Source: Candidatus Carbonibacillus altaicus (GTDB taxonomy: Bacteria > Bacillota > Bacilli > Thermicanales > DSM-22653). Taken from it: DNA of 53,615 nucleotides. The position numbers were made by a program, and so were the translations under genes. The stretch spans positions 1 through 53,615 of the forward strand of contig PEBX01000011.1 of the NCBI GenBank assembly GCA_003050645.1. Reading direction: 5' to 3'. Below the pieces are notes generated by a model, which saw only the letters and a program-made list of their open reading frames with translations, was not told where the DNA came from and searched no databases. Shown here piece after piece: positions 26,069-35,133 of this stretch (positions within the stretch are counted from its first letter, which is position 1; each line of letters opens with the position of its first letter).

Positions 26069-26205
26069 AAGAGGGTTTCATATAAAATTGTTCACCCTGA
26101 AGTGATTCACCGATGATTCATACAAAAGTCCTCTGGTCCTGTGCCATACGTTATACTCATTGTACATCTTTTGTGACTTTATGACCAGCATTTTTTGAAT
26201 AAAGT

Positions 26206-27183
26206 TTACGCACGGTAAATGAGTGCCACGAGCTGCATCCTGTCCTTGATTCCGAGTTTAGCAAAAATATTGGATATATGGTTTTTCACCGTATGTTCGC
26301 TTATATACAGTGTTTCGGCGATCTCCCGATTGCGTTTTCCCAAAACAATTTGCCACAGCACTTCTTTTTCCCGTTCTGTAAGCATGGTAAAACTTTCAAT
26401 CCGCTGTTTGACCCATCGCTCCTGTATATCCGGAGCGGAACTTTTATCCCCAGCCGTCTTGTCTGACCGTCCCCCGCGAATGGCCTGATCTTCGGCACGC
26501 CCTTTTTCTTTTTCGCTGAATAATTTTTTTGCATCGTCTGTTGTACCCTGCATCGCGTCTTCTGGCGTGGATTCTTCCGACCACTGCCCTAAGACTTCAT
26601 CTAAAACCGATTTCATGGCCAAAAGCCAGCCCTTATTCGCCCGACTTTGACCGGCATGTTCTACCCAACGTAAAAGCATATCGGGTGTAATCTCCGCCGC
26701 AAGATCCTGCATCGAACGCACTCTTTTCAAATCCCGTTCTTCTACCTCCCGTTCAACCGCAACCGTGCCCATGGACCCTTTCATGCCTCCTTCTCGTATC
26801 ATTTCTGCGACCGGAATCATATCAATCTCTACATACGTAAGCCGACCATTGACACGTACCGGAATAAAAACACATAAAAGATGATCGCCAGCCCAGTCTA
26901 AATTTGTCCATGTGGCCTGATCGTGTGCGGCCACCGTATCGACAGCCCTTTTAATGGCATGAGCGATATGCGTAGGAAAAACATCTGCGACCTTTTTCCC
27001 AATCATGGATGATTGCGTGTAGCCGTAACGCCACAGGCCTGCACCACGTGCAGCCAGGACTTCAAGAGAACTTTGTTCGGGATGTTCATGATGAGGGGCG
27101 GTCACCACGTAGGAGAGCATATCGCTGTGTTGCGTTAAAACGAGCCAGTCAAAATCATGGCCATACAGCCCATTTTTATACAC
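26206..27183 (-). CDS. LuxR-type transcriptional regulator with N-terminal PAS-like domain
   Basis: The C-terminal 60 residues are a clear LuxR/GerE helix-turn-helix: LTEREKEVLWQIVLGKRNRE, IAETLYISEHTVKNHISNI, FAKLGIKDRMQLVALIYR. The first 150 residues (WLVLTQHSDMLSYVV...VFIPVRVNGRLTYVEID) look like a PAS-type sensor fold. The linker (about 220-255) is polar and probably disordered. No receiver domain is present. The start is GTG after TAGGAGGGG. It lies between the DedA-PAP2 gene and the riboswitch-controlled DUF342 gene. The signal and targets are unknown. Confidence 0.85.
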   Translation of the reverse strand: MYKNGLYGHDFDWLVLTQHSDMLSYVVTAPHHEHPEQSSLEVLAARGAGLWRYGYTQSSMIGKKVADVFPTHIAHAIKRAVDTVAAHDQATWTNLDWAGDHLLCVFIPVRVNGRLTYVEIDMIPVAEMIREGGMKGSMGTVAVEREVEERDLKRVRSMQDLAAEITPDMLLRWVEHAGQSRANKGWLLAMKSVLDEVLGQWSEESTPEDAMQGTTDDAKKLFSEKEKGRAEDQAIRGGRSDKTAGDKSSAPDIQERWVKQRIESFTMLTEREKEVLWQIVLGKRNREIAETLYISEHTVKNHISNIFAKLGIKDRMQLVALIYRA

Positions 27184-27312
27184 ACGCCCCCCTCCTACGC
27201 ACCTCCTATGACCTTTCGATCATGTCGCAAAAAAGCACTCTTTGTCTAAAGTTATCGTATTTTGAAGTTAGACACCATAGGCTTCTCCGACTATTAAAAT
27301 AGGAGTGGATTC

Positions 27313-28614
27313 CTATAGACGTGTAAGACGTGTGAGACGTGCTTCAACTTCTTCTAGAATATGCCGCATGACCTCGAGCGTCAGCAAATTCAACACGAGC
27401 CAGATCAACCCGAACAGCCCTCCGGCGATCAAAGCGCTCGGTTTCGTTCCCGACGATATTTTATCGATCATCAAATAAAACCAGTAAGTACCTATCAGAA
27501 GGCTAAGAAGAACGGTCCAGAAAGTCTTCTTGCGCATCCGGGTGACCACGAGGCGCACCAATGTATAAAGCGTATAGCCCCAAACGCTGATCGCCAGAAA
27601 CATCGTACTGTCCGGAAACTTGAGCCACCCGCTCAGCGCGCCGCCATGAGAAGACATACCTACATACACGTGAAGACCATAAGCGCCAAAAAACATCACG
27701 CTTAAAAAAACAAGTTCAATCCGCGGCGTCGATGCGTATCTCCAGATGAGCACTATAAGAAGTGCACCGAGCGCAAAAAGGACGGGCAGCGTTACAAGAC
27801 GGTCGACGCCTTTGAAGGCAAAAAGCCCGAGGTCCTCCTCCATACCTAGGGCGATACGGGTCATGGCCTGATCAAACGGTCCTGTTTGATGCGCAAGTGC
27901 ATCCTCGATCCAATCTGCCAGAAAAAGTGACAGGATGAGCACCAGAAAAAGACCCAGCACCACCCAAAAACGGATGCGCCGGAGGCTTATTGTGGTCGAG
28001 AGCATCGCCTCGATCCATTGCCGTTCACGATGCCAAATTTTTTGCCGGTAATATTGATAGATGAGATATAAAAACACGAGGATGGCCAGAACGATACCAC
28101 CCCACCAGGTATAATGGCTGATGGCCTTGTGATAAAGCTGCCAACTTGCACCGAGCCATTTCCCGAGAGAGATAAAAAACGCCGCCCAAAATAAGGCACC
28201 GAAATAAGCAAAGAGTGCAAAATGATGGTAGGGCACACGCATCATGCCGGCAAAATAGCCGGTAACATGCCGTACACCCGGGATAAAATATCCGACGGCG
28301 ATGAGCGGATAGCCATAACGATCGAACCATCCGGCTGCCTTCTCAAACCGTTCCGGTGTGAGATGAACAAATCGGCCGAAGCGTCGCACAAACGGTTCTC
28401 CTAGTCCATATCCGATACCGTATGCAATCGTTATCCCGATCATCGAACCGATCGCCGCATGAACAATCGACACCACCCAAGGAAAAACCCCTTTGCTTAC
28501 CATGTAACCGACATAAAGCATCATTGTCTCTCCCGGTACGGGAAGAGCGATCATTTCGACCAGCAACGCTACAGATAAAAACCATAGCCCGTATTGCATC
28601 AACCACGCTTCCAC
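27313..28614 (-). CDS. DedA-PAP2-like fusion membrane protein, PAP2 part apparently inactive
   Basis: Residues about 1-200 are a DedA domain (VEMIALPVPGETMMLYVGYM, GYFIPGVRHVTGYFAGMMRV). Residues about 210-425 have the multi-helix layout of a type 2 phosphatidic acid phosphatase, but the catalytic motifs are gone: the PSGH position reads KFPDSTMFLAI and the second motif reads YWFYLMIDKISSGTKPSALIAG without the usual SR...H...D set. DedA-PAP2 fusions usually act on lipid phosphates. The start is GTG after GGGAGG. The last residues (LTRLTRL) come from a small 9-bp repeat. Confidence 0.8.
   Translation of the reverse strand: MEAWLMQYGLWFLSVALLVEMIALPVPGETMMLYVGYMVSKGVFPWVVSIVHAAIGSMIGITIAYGIGYGLGEPFVRRFGRFVHLTPERFEKAAGWFDRYGYPLIAVGYFIPGVRHVTGYFAGMMRVPYHHFALFAYFGALFWAAFFISLGKWLGASWQLYHKAISHYTWWGGIVLAILVFLYLIYQYYRQKIWHRERQWIEAMLSTTISLRRIRFWVVLGLFLVLILSLFLADWIEDALAHQTGPFDQAMTRIALGMEEDLGLFAFKGVDRLVTLPVLFALGALLIVLIWRYASTPRIELVFLSVMFFGAYGLHVYVGMSSHGGALSGWLKFPDSTMFLAISVWGYTLYTLVRLVVTRMRKKTFWTVLLSLLIGTYWFYLMIDKISSGTKPSALIAGGLFGLIWLVLNLLTLEVMRHILEEVEARLTRLTRL
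27316..27342. repeat. 9-bp repeat, three copies, at the end of the DedA-PAP2 gene
   Basis: TAGACGTG, TAAGACGTG and TGAGACGTG follow each other and encode the terminal RLTRLTRL. Confidence 0.75.
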
Positions 28615-28808
28615 ACGTCATCCTCCCAAAACTCTGTAGGGTTACGAGCCTGATCATCGCCTAGAAACCGATTCGTTCTACGTTCACTATTATGCCGCAG
28701 GAAAGCGAGGGAGACAACTCAACGACAACGCATCATGCGCATGACACATAAACGATGATCATCACGCGTAAACAAAGATGATCCGATATGAGTAAAGTTT
28801 ATCACACG

Positions 28809-28839
28809 AAAAAAAGCGCTACCCTGCTTCGGATAACGC
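28809..28839 (-). terminator. Terminator downstream of gdhA
   Basis: On the minus strand GCGTTATCC pairs with GGGTAGCGC (two G-U pairs) around GAAGCA and is followed by seven T's. The remaining sequence of the 28615-28927 gap shows no gene. Confidence 0.8.
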
Positions 28840-28866
28840 CTCAGTGTGTATATTACATACGGAATA

Positions 28867-28905
28867 TTGCTATAGATTGTTGCTATAGATTGTTGCTATA
28901 GATTG
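28867..28905. repeat. 13-bp perfect tandem repeat, three copies
   Basis: TTGCTATAGATTG occurs three times head to tail just downstream of the gdhA stop. Confidence 0.95.
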
Positions 28906-28927
28906 CATTTTGTGTTTCATATTTTAG

Positions 28928-30319
28928 TCAGATGACACCCTGCGCGATCATCGCTTCGGCCACCTTAATAAATCCGGCGATATTGCTACCGGCCACCAAA
29001 TTACCAGGCATCCCGTACTGTGCCGCCGTCGTCAAAGCTTGTCTGAAGATATGATGCATAATATGCCTTAACTGATCTTCCACTTCATGTGCGGTCCACG
29101 ACATGCGCATGCTGTTTTGAGCCATTTCCAAGGCCGAGACAGCGACACCACCGGCATTGGCCGCTTTACCCGGCGCAAAGAGCACATCGTTTGCCATAAA
29201 GTATTCGATGGCCTCGAGCGTAGTGGGCATGTTGGCGCATTCTCCGATCGCCCACACACCATTCAGTACAAGCGCCTTTGCATCTTCTAAGTCCAGCTCA
29301 TTTTGTGTCGCACTCGGCAGCGCAACTTCACAGGGAACTGTCCAGATACCGCGGCTTCCAGGATAATAGACGGCACGATCATCATATTCGAGGTATTCTT
29401 TAATCCGGCGTCGTTCAACTTCTTTTAACTGAATCATGCGTTGGATATCGATGCCTTCTTCGGAGACGACATAGCCGTCAGAGTCGCTCATCGCCACGAC
29501 CGTTGCGCCGAGAGCGGTCGCTTTTTCAGCCGCATAAAGGGCCACGTTCCCCGATCCAGAAATGACAACGCGCGCACCCGCCAGAGACTTGTCGCGCGTC
29601 CTTAACATCTCATCCATAAAATAAACACAGCCGTACCCCGTTGCTTCTTTTCGTACGAGGCTGCCACCATAACCGACACCTTTTCCGGTAAAGGCGCCCG
29701 CTTCAAAACCACCGCGAATACGTTTGTACTGGCCGAACATATACCCGACTTCCCGGGCGCCAACCCCGATATCCCCTGCCGGAACATCGATATCCGGCCC
29801 CATGTGACGGTAAAATTCGGTCATAAAACTTTGCGCAAAGCGCATCACTTCGAATTCCGATTGACCTTTCGGGTCGAAATCACTGCCGCCTTTTCCTCCG
29901 CCGATCGGAAGACCAGTTAAAGCATTTTTAAAAATTTGTTCGAACCCTAGAAACTTCATAATGCTCGTGTTTACCGTCGGATGAAAACGAATGCCCCCTT
30001 TATACGGCCCGAGCACACTGGAAAACTGCACGCGATAACCGCGATTGACGCGTACGTGACCGTCATCGTCGATCCACGGAACGCGAAACGTAATCATGCG
30101 CTCCGGTTCAACGAGCCGTTCTAAAAGACCGAGGCGAATATATTCAGGATGCGCAGCGATGGCCGGAACGATCGATGGTAGAAATTCTTTCAGCGATTGA
30201 TGAAACTCAACCTCTCCCGGCGTGCGACGAATTGTCTCTTCTAAGACACTTTCCACATAATACGCCGCCTCTTTCAAGGCCGGCGTACGTTTGATAGCCT
30301 GCTCCAGCTGGGTCATCAT
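28928..30319 (-). CDS. gdhA: Glutamate dehydrogenase, NADP-type (class I)
   Basis: The enzyme interconverts 2-oxoglutarate plus ammonia and glutamate. Typical GdhA blocks are present: VLGPYKGGIRFHPTVN, LPIGGGKGGSDFDPKG with the catalytic lysine region, DIDVPAGDIGVGAREVGYM, and the nucleotide-binding ARVVISGSGNVALYAAEK. Length (about 463) fits the NADP-dependent class I enzymes rather than catabolic RocG/GudB (about 425). The start at ATG 30319 follows AAAGGAG by about eight bases; an in-frame GTG at 30328 is inside the ribosome site. Confidence 0.93.
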   Translation of the reverse strand: MMTQLEQAIKRTPALKEAAYYVESVLEETIRRTPGEVEFHQSLKEFLPSIVPAIAAHPEYIRLGLLERLVEPERMITFRVPWIDDDGHVRVNRGYRVQFSSVLGPYKGGIRFHPTVNTSIMKFLGFEQIFKNALTGLPIGGGKGGSDFDPKGQSEFEVMRFAQSFMTEFYRHMGPDIDVPAGDIGVGAREVGYMFGQYKRIRGGFEAGAFTGKGVGYGGSLVRKEATGYGCVYFMDEMLRTRDKSLAGARVVISGSGNVALYAAEKATALGATVVAMSDSDGYVVSEEGIDIQRMIQLKEVERRRIKEYLEYDDRAVYYPGSRGIWTVPCEVALPSATQNELDLEDAKALVLNGVWAIGECANMPTTLEAIEYFMANDVLFAPGKAANAGGVAVSALEMAQNSMRMSWTAHEVEDQLRHIMHHIFRQALTTAAQYGMPGNLVAGSNIAGFIKVAEAMIAQGVI

Positions 30320-30414
30320 CTGCCCCACTCCTTTTTTTATTTGTCTTATGCATGCTTTATTTATCTTGCTCTTACATACGCTTTGAAACGTTCCAGCGCA
30401 AAGTGTCTAAAAAC

Positions 30415-30443
30415 ATTTTAACCGGATAAAATCATCGAATCAA
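30415..30443 (-). promoter_or_regulatory. SigA-like promoter for gdhA
   Basis: TTGATT and TAAAAT are separated by 17 bp, about 90 nt upstream of the gdhA start. No operator is evident. Confidence 0.6.
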
Positions 30444-30555
30444 TAGTTATGTTCGATAGGATTTATCTTTTTTTGATATAGATAAACCATCGATGTCTTC
30501 CAGAAGGATATGCAGAATTTATATTTACCAAGCATGATTTACTTTAACAAAATCC

Positions 30556-30584
30556 TTGAACGCGATCGATATATGTGTTATAAC
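30556..30584 (+). promoter_or_regulatory. SigA-like promoter for the small orphan gene
   Basis: TTGAAC and TATAAC are separated by 17 bp, with a leader of about 50 nt to the ATG at 30639. Confidence 0.65.
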
Positions 30585-30638
30585 AAAATTAGATTCGTTT
30601 GCATATATTGTATAACAGACCGGGGAGGAGACGTGTCG

Positions 30639-30953
30639 ATGAACGCACTGGCTTTTCGTTATGATGAGACGATTGATTTGGAAGTTCCATTGACCGACGC
30701 TCCGATCGAAACGCATCAAGTCGAAAACGACGCGTTACGCTACAAGTTGGAAAAACTCGCCGGGATCATTCCCGAACGCATCAAAGACTTAGAAAAACAA
30801 TATGAACAAGCGTATGCGCGCGTGCTTGAAAGCGAAGGAGAGGCATTTTTTACGGCGATGGATGAAGTGGCTTTAATCTCCCGTAAAATCGGTGAACTCA
30901 ACATCTGGTACTACCGCCTGCAAGGACGTCATCTCGTACCGTATTATGGTTGA
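30639..30953 (+). CDS. Small helical protein of unknown function (104 aa)
   Basis: This orphan gene has its own promoter, a strong GGGGAGGAG site eight bases before the ATG and its own terminator, so it is very likely real. The protein starts MNALAFRYDETIDLEV; residues about 30-85 form a charged helix (RYKLEKLAGIIPERIKDL, KQYEQAYARVLESEGEAF), ending LNIWYYRLQGRHLVPYYG. I do not recognise a family. There is no signal peptide or membrane segment. It is divergent from gdhA and convergent with kdpD. Confidence 0.8.
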   Translation: MNALAFRYDETIDLEVPLTDAPIETHQVENDALRYKLEKLAGIIPERIKDLEKQYEQAYARVLESEGEAFFTAMDEVALISRKIGELNIWYYRLQGRHLVPYYG

Positions 30954-30986
30954 TCAGCATCTTCCGTATCCCACAATATCGCCATG

Positions 30987-31011
30987 CCGCTCTCTACGAG
31001 AGCGGTTTTTT
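30987..31011 (+). terminator. Terminator of the small orphan gene
   Basis: CCGCTCT pairs with AGAGCGG around CTACG and is followed by six T's, 34 bp after the stop codon. Confidence 0.9.
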
Positions 31012-31029
31012 CACATATGCCATGTGATG

Positions 31030-32187
31030 TCAGCGTTCGACTCCGTCGGCTACGATCAAAACATCCACGTATTTCGTCTTTTCCATAATACGGTTGGCGA
31101 TCGATCCGCGAATAATCTCCTGCCAGCGCGAACGCGCCGACTCACCGATCACCACCTGGGTGATACCGTGTTCTTTGATAAAATCGATCATCACATCGAC
31201 CGCCCTTCGCCCGCCCTTCGCCCGCACATAAAACTTCGCTTCCAACGCACGGGCCAGCGCCTCAATCTCGCGAAGCTTTTTGCGTTCTTCTTCGCTTAGT
31301 GCATCGACGGGTCGGGATGGAACATTTAAAATATACAAATCGGTTTTTAAGCGCTGCGCGATACGCCAGCCCCGGCGGATAAGACGTTCCGCATTTTTTC
31401 CATAATGGACGAGCACGAGAATTTTTTGATTGGCACCGATCATCTCGTCCAGACCGACTTCCTCTTTGTAATGCTCCAACCTTTCATCCACGTCATCGGC
31501 CAGTTCTCTTAAGGCAAGTTCACGGAGCGCATTTAAATTCCCCGGTCGGAAAAAATTTTGAAGCGCTTGTTCTACTTTTTCTTTTTTATATATATACCCC
31601 GCCTTTAACCGTTCGATGAGTTTTTCCGGCGGAATATCGACTAGCTGAATTTCATTCGCTTCGTCCAAGATCCAGTCCGGGACGCGTTCTCTCACCTTCA
31701 CACCGGTCAGTTCCTGCACCGTGTCGTGAAGGCTTTCCAGATGCTGGATGTTCATCGTCGAGAGCACGCTGATCCCGGCGTTTAAAATCTCCATCACATC
31801 TTCATAGCGCTTTTTATGTTTGCTCCCCGGTACATTGGCATGCGCCAGCTCATCGACGATGACAAACTGCGGGCGGCGTTTGATAATCCCTTCGACATCC
31901 AGCTCTTTAAACTTGCGTCCCTTGTACTCTATCTCTTTTAACGGCAAAACCGGCAGAGCGCCGATCTGCTCTGCCGTTTGACGTCTGCCGTGAGTCTCTA
32001 CCAGCCCCACGACGATATCGATCCCTTCACTCAACATATCGTTGGCTTCCCGCAGCATCATATACGTTTTACCAACACCCGGGGCCGCACCGATAAAAAG
32101 TTTGAAATATCCGCGCTCGCTTTTTTCTATCTCAGATAAAATTTCTTCCGGGGTCTTTCTCCCTTTTTCGCGCGCTTCGTTCGTCAC
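31030..32187 (-). CDS. kdpD: Short-form KdpD (KdpD N-terminal plus USP domain, no histidine kinase)
   Basis: Residues 1-225 are the KdpD N-terminal ATP-binding domain, with Walker A GAAPGVGKT (33-41), VGLVETHGR and Walker B VIVDELAH. Residues about 254-385 are a universal-stress-type domain (VVIGESARSRWQEIIRGSI). The protein ends there: no membrane domain, DHp or HATPase segment and no kdpE follow. Short kinase-less KdpD occurs in several Bacilli. The c-di-AMP-binding SxS-X20-FTAxY pattern of S. aureus KdpD is replaced by VHY...LYILN. The start is GTG after AGGTGAGG. It is the last gene of the kdp operon. Confidence 0.9.
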   Translation of the reverse strand: MTNEAREKGRKTPEEILSEIEKSERGYFKLFIGAAPGVGKTYMMLREANDMLSEGIDIVVGLVETHGRRQTAEQIGALPVLPLKEIEYKGRKFKELDVEGIIKRRPQFVIVDELAHANVPGSKHKKRYEDVMEILNAGISVLSTMNIQHLESLHDTVQELTGVKVRERVPDWILDEANEIQLVDIPPEKLIERLKAGYIYKKEKVEQALQNFFRPGNLNALRELALRELADDVDERLEHYKEEVGLDEMIGANQKILVLVHYGKNAERLIRRGWRIAQRLKTDLYILNVPSRPVDALSEEERKKLREIEALARALEAKFYVRAKGGRRAVDVMIDFIKEHGITQVVIGESARSRWQEIIRGSIANRIMEKTKYVDVLIVADGVER

Positions 32188-32253
32188 CGCACCTCACCTA
32201 CATTTTTTTGCGTCCATATTTTTTGCCGTCATCATTATTGTATCACAGATTCG

Positions 32254-32277
32254 CGGATATAAAGACGGATATAAAGA
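32254..32277. repeat. 12-bp perfect tandem duplication
   Basis: CGGATATAAAGA occurs twice head to tail in the kdpC-kdpD spacer. Confidence 0.93.
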
Positions 32278-32331
32278 TAGCTCTGCGACACGGTCGATAC
32301 GTCCCTAAACAAACATTGTCAAACCATTAAA

Positions 32332-32892
32332 TTAACGTACGCCGCGCTCCCTTAAGGCCTGATTCAGTTCATGAACATTAACCCGCTCTTCTCCGAACAG
32401 GAAGAGTTCCCGCCCCACGGTATGGCGCGCGACGATCGCACTAAGCTCTTCTTCACTTAAACCCGTGGCGCGAGCGATGCGCGGAACCTGGGCAAGCGCT
32501 GCAGGGACGGAGAGATCCGCATCGAGTCCGGAGCCGGATGCGGTTACGAGGTCGTTCGGCACCGCCTGCACGATCCCACTGCTTTCATCGCGCACGGCAT
32601 CGGCGCGCGCGATGATCTCTGCCTGATAATCAGCGCGCGCAACATCGGCATTCGTACCACCCGAATCAAGAGCATCATAATTCGACGCCGAAGGACGGGG
32701 GTGAAACCACTGATCTCCCGTATACGGCTGGGCGATGCGTAGCGAGCCGCGAACCACGCCGTCTTCTTCGAGGAGCGAACCGTTTGCCTGGTAGGGGAAA
32801 AGCACCTGGGCAAAAACATTTGTGACCAGAGGATAGACGAGCCCGATCAAGACCCACAAAACGAGCGATAACCTGAGCGCTTTTAAAAACAT
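32332..32892 (-). CDS. kdpC: K+-transporting ATPase subunit KdpC
   Basis: KdpC is the single-span periplasmic-facing subunit that stabilises the KdpAB complex. One N-terminal membrane helix (LRLSLVLWVLIGLVYPLVTN) is followed by GSLRIAQPYTGDQWFHPRPS, NYDALDSGGTN and QVPRIARATGLSEEEL, all family hallmarks. The start at 32892 (MFLKALR) lies about eight bases after AAAGGAGG; the longer frame from 32925 includes the ribosome site. Length is about 186. Confidence 0.93.
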   Translation of the reverse strand: MFLKALRLSLVLWVLIGLVYPLVTNVFAQVLFPYQANGSLLEEDGVVRGSLRIAQPYTGDQWFHPRPSASNYDALDSGGTNADVARADYQAEIIARADAVRDESSGIVQAVPNDLVTASGSGLDADLSVPAALAQVPRIARATGLSEEELSAIVARHTVGRELFLFGEERVNVHELNQALRERGVR

Positions 32893-33021
32893 GCGGTGAT
32901 CCTCCTTTAGACCTCGCTCTGCCATTCATTCATTATACCGCTTACGAGACCCCTTTATTAGGTTCTTTCTTGTGCCGTTTCTTAAAGCGCATCTCGCACG
33001 TGCTGCCCCTTCCGCTTTCTC

Positions 33022-35118
33022 TTACACCCCGAACAAGCCGTGCAAAATAAGGTCAATCAGCTTAATCCCAACAAAAGGAATGATGATGCCTCCCACCCCG
33101 TATATGGCCACGTTGCGCGCTAAAAGCCGGTCAGGACTCGTCGGTCGATACCTAACCCCGCGGATGGCAATAGGAATGAGCGCCGGGATGATGAGCGCGT
33201 TAAAGATGAGCGCGGAGAGAATGGCCGACTGCGGAGTGGCGAGCTGCATGATGTTAAGCATCTTAAGTTCCGGCATCGCGAGCATAAACATGGCTGGAAT
33301 GATGGCAAAGTATTTGGCGATATCGTTAGCAATAGAAAACGTCGTAAGCGCGCCACGCGTCATTAAAAGCTGTTTACCGATACCGATCACCGAAAGGAGC
33401 TTGGTCGGATCCGAATCGAGGTCGATCATATTGGCCGCTTCTTTCGCCGCCATTGTTCCCGAGTTCATCGCCAGGCCAACATCCGCCTGTGCCAGTGCCG
33501 GCGCATCGTTCGTGCCGTCACCGGTCATCGCCACACGCCTGCCGCGGGCTTGTTCTTCTTTAATAACACAGATTTTATCTTCTGGCTTCGCTTCTGCCAC
33601 ATAGTCATCAACACCCGCTTCCTGCGCAATGGTCGCCGCCGTTAAGGGGTTATCCCCGGTCAGCATAATCGTGCGAATGCCCATCGCCCTCAGTTCCGCA
33701 AAGCGCTCTTTTAATCCTTCTTTCACAGTATCCTTAAGATAGATCAGCCCTAAAAGCGTCTCGCCTTTTAAAACTGCGAGCGGTGTACCGCCTTCTTTAG
33801 CAATACGTTCTGTGCTCGCTTGAAGGTCCCCCGGAACACGCTTGCCGTTTGCCGTGAGCTTGTTCACGATGGCATCCACCGCGCCTTTTAAATAGACCGT
33901 CCCATCTTGAAAGCGTGTTCCCGATGTGCGGGTCTCGGCACTAAAATCGATGCCTTCCGCCCCGGATACGTATGCCTCGTCAATGTGTGCCCCTTTTTTC
34001 CGGGCCAGATCGACGATCGAACGCCCTTCCGGCGTCTCATCATAGAGTGAGGCAAGATAGGCCGCATCGATTAAGTCTTTTTGCTGAGCACCGCCTACGG
34101 GAATGAATTCATAGGCCATGCGGTTCCCGTACGTAATCGTACCCGTCTTATCGAGGACGAGCGTGTCAATATCACCGCTCGCTTCGACCGCTTTTCCGGA
34201 CATGGCCAGCACATTAAACTGCGTCACCCGATCCATGCCCGCTATCCCGATGGCCGAAAGCAGCGCCCCGATCGTCGTCGGGATAAGCGAGACGAGAAGC
34301 GCAATAAGCGTTGCGATGTCGATCGCGACCCCGAGGTATCGGCTGATGGGCACGAGCGTCGTTACGACGACGAGAAAAATGAGCGAAAGAACGGCAAGCA
34401 GGGTCGTGAGCGCAATCTCGTTCGGCGATTTTTCCCGCACCGCGCCTTCAACGAGGGCAATCATTTTATCTAAAAACGACTCCCCCTGACCCGCCGTCAC
34501 TTGCACCAAAATCTCGTCCGAGATGACGCGCGTTCCGCCGGTAACCGAGGAAAAGTCCCCGCCCGCTTCTTTAATCACGGGCGCGGATTCACCGGTGATA
34601 GCCGACTCGTCAATGGAGGCGAGTCCCTCGATGATCTCTCCGTCGGCCGGGATGAGTTCGCCTTCACGGACGCGAACGATATCACCTTTCTTAAGCGTGC
34701 TCGATGGGACCGCTTTGATCGTGCCGTCTTTTAAAACGAGATGGGCCATCGTCTCCGTCTTCGTTTTGCGAAGCGACGCGGCCTGCGCTCTTCCCCGTCC
34801 TTCGGCGACCGCTTCAGCGAAATTGGCAAAAACAACCGTCGCCAGAAGCACGAGAAAAACGGCCAGGTTATAATCGCGCCCGACCTTGGTCGAGCCGAAA
34901 AGATTCGGATCGATCACCAACAGGAAAACGACGATCATCCCCACATAGACGATAAACATGACCGGAGAGGTAATCATCTTGCGCGGATCGAGTTTGAGCC
35001 ATGCGTCTTTCAATGCCGTGCGAATAAGTGCGGCGCTCAATGGATTGTTGGGTACATTTTTAGCCTTGTTGGTAAGCTTTTGACCGTCTATTTTTTGATG
35101 ATGATATTGATCGCTCAT
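33022..35118 (-). CDS. kdpB: K+-transporting P-type ATPase subunit KdpB
   Basis: KdpB is the catalytic P-type ATPase subunit of the high-affinity K+ pump. The phosphorylation loop DKTGTITYG, actuator [13 protein letters not shown]-binding KGAVDAIV and hinge [21 protein letters not shown] are all intact. About seven membrane helices and 698 residues match the family. GAGGAGG lies before the ATG. It sits 15 bp after kdpA. Confidence 0.95.
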   Translation of the reverse strand: MSDQYHHQKIDGQKLTNKAKNVPNNPLSAALIRTALKDAWLKLDPRKMITSPVMFIVYVGMIVVFLLVIDPNLFGSTKVGRDYNLAVFLVLLATVVFANFAEAVAEGRGRAQAASLRKTKTETMAHLVLKDGTIKAVPSSTLKKGDIVRVREGELIPADGEIIEGLASIDESAITGESAPVIKEAGGDFSSVTGGTRVISDEILVQVTAGQGESFLDKMIALVEGAVREKSPNEIALTTLLAVLSLIFLVVVTTLVPISRYLGVAIDIATLIALLVSLIPTTIGALLSAIGIAGMDRVTQFNVLAMSGKAVEASGDIDTLVLDKTGTITYGNRMAYEFIPVGGAQQKDLIDAAYLASLYDETPEGRSIVDLARKKGAHIDEAYVSGAEGIDFSAETRTSGTRFQDGTVYLKGAVDAIVNKLTANGKRVPGDLQASTERIAKEGGTPLAVLKGETLLGLIYLKDTVKEGLKERFAELRAMGIRTIMLTGDNPLTAATIAQEAGVDDYVAEAKPEDKICVIKEEQARGRRVAMTGDGTNDAPALAQADVGLAMNSGTMAAKEAANMIDLDSDPTKLLSVIGIGKQLLMTRGALTTFSIANDIAKYFAIIPAMFMLAMPELKMLNIMQLATPQSAILSALIFNALIIPALIPIAIRGVRYRPTSPDRLLARNVAIYGVGGIIIPFVGIKLIDLILHGLFGV

Positions 35119-35133
35119 TACGTTGAATCCTCC

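Noticed and set aside
31201-31225. 11-bp tandem duplication in kdpD
   Set aside because: CGCCCTTCGCC appears twice, but the residues (RAKGGRR) fit the protein without disruption and the sequence is simple enough to arise by chance.
32972-33604. A 210-codon plus-strand frame opposite kdpB
   Set aside because: It is the antisense shadow of a highly conserved P-type ATPase gene; composition is Ser/Ala/Arg-biased as in typical shadows.
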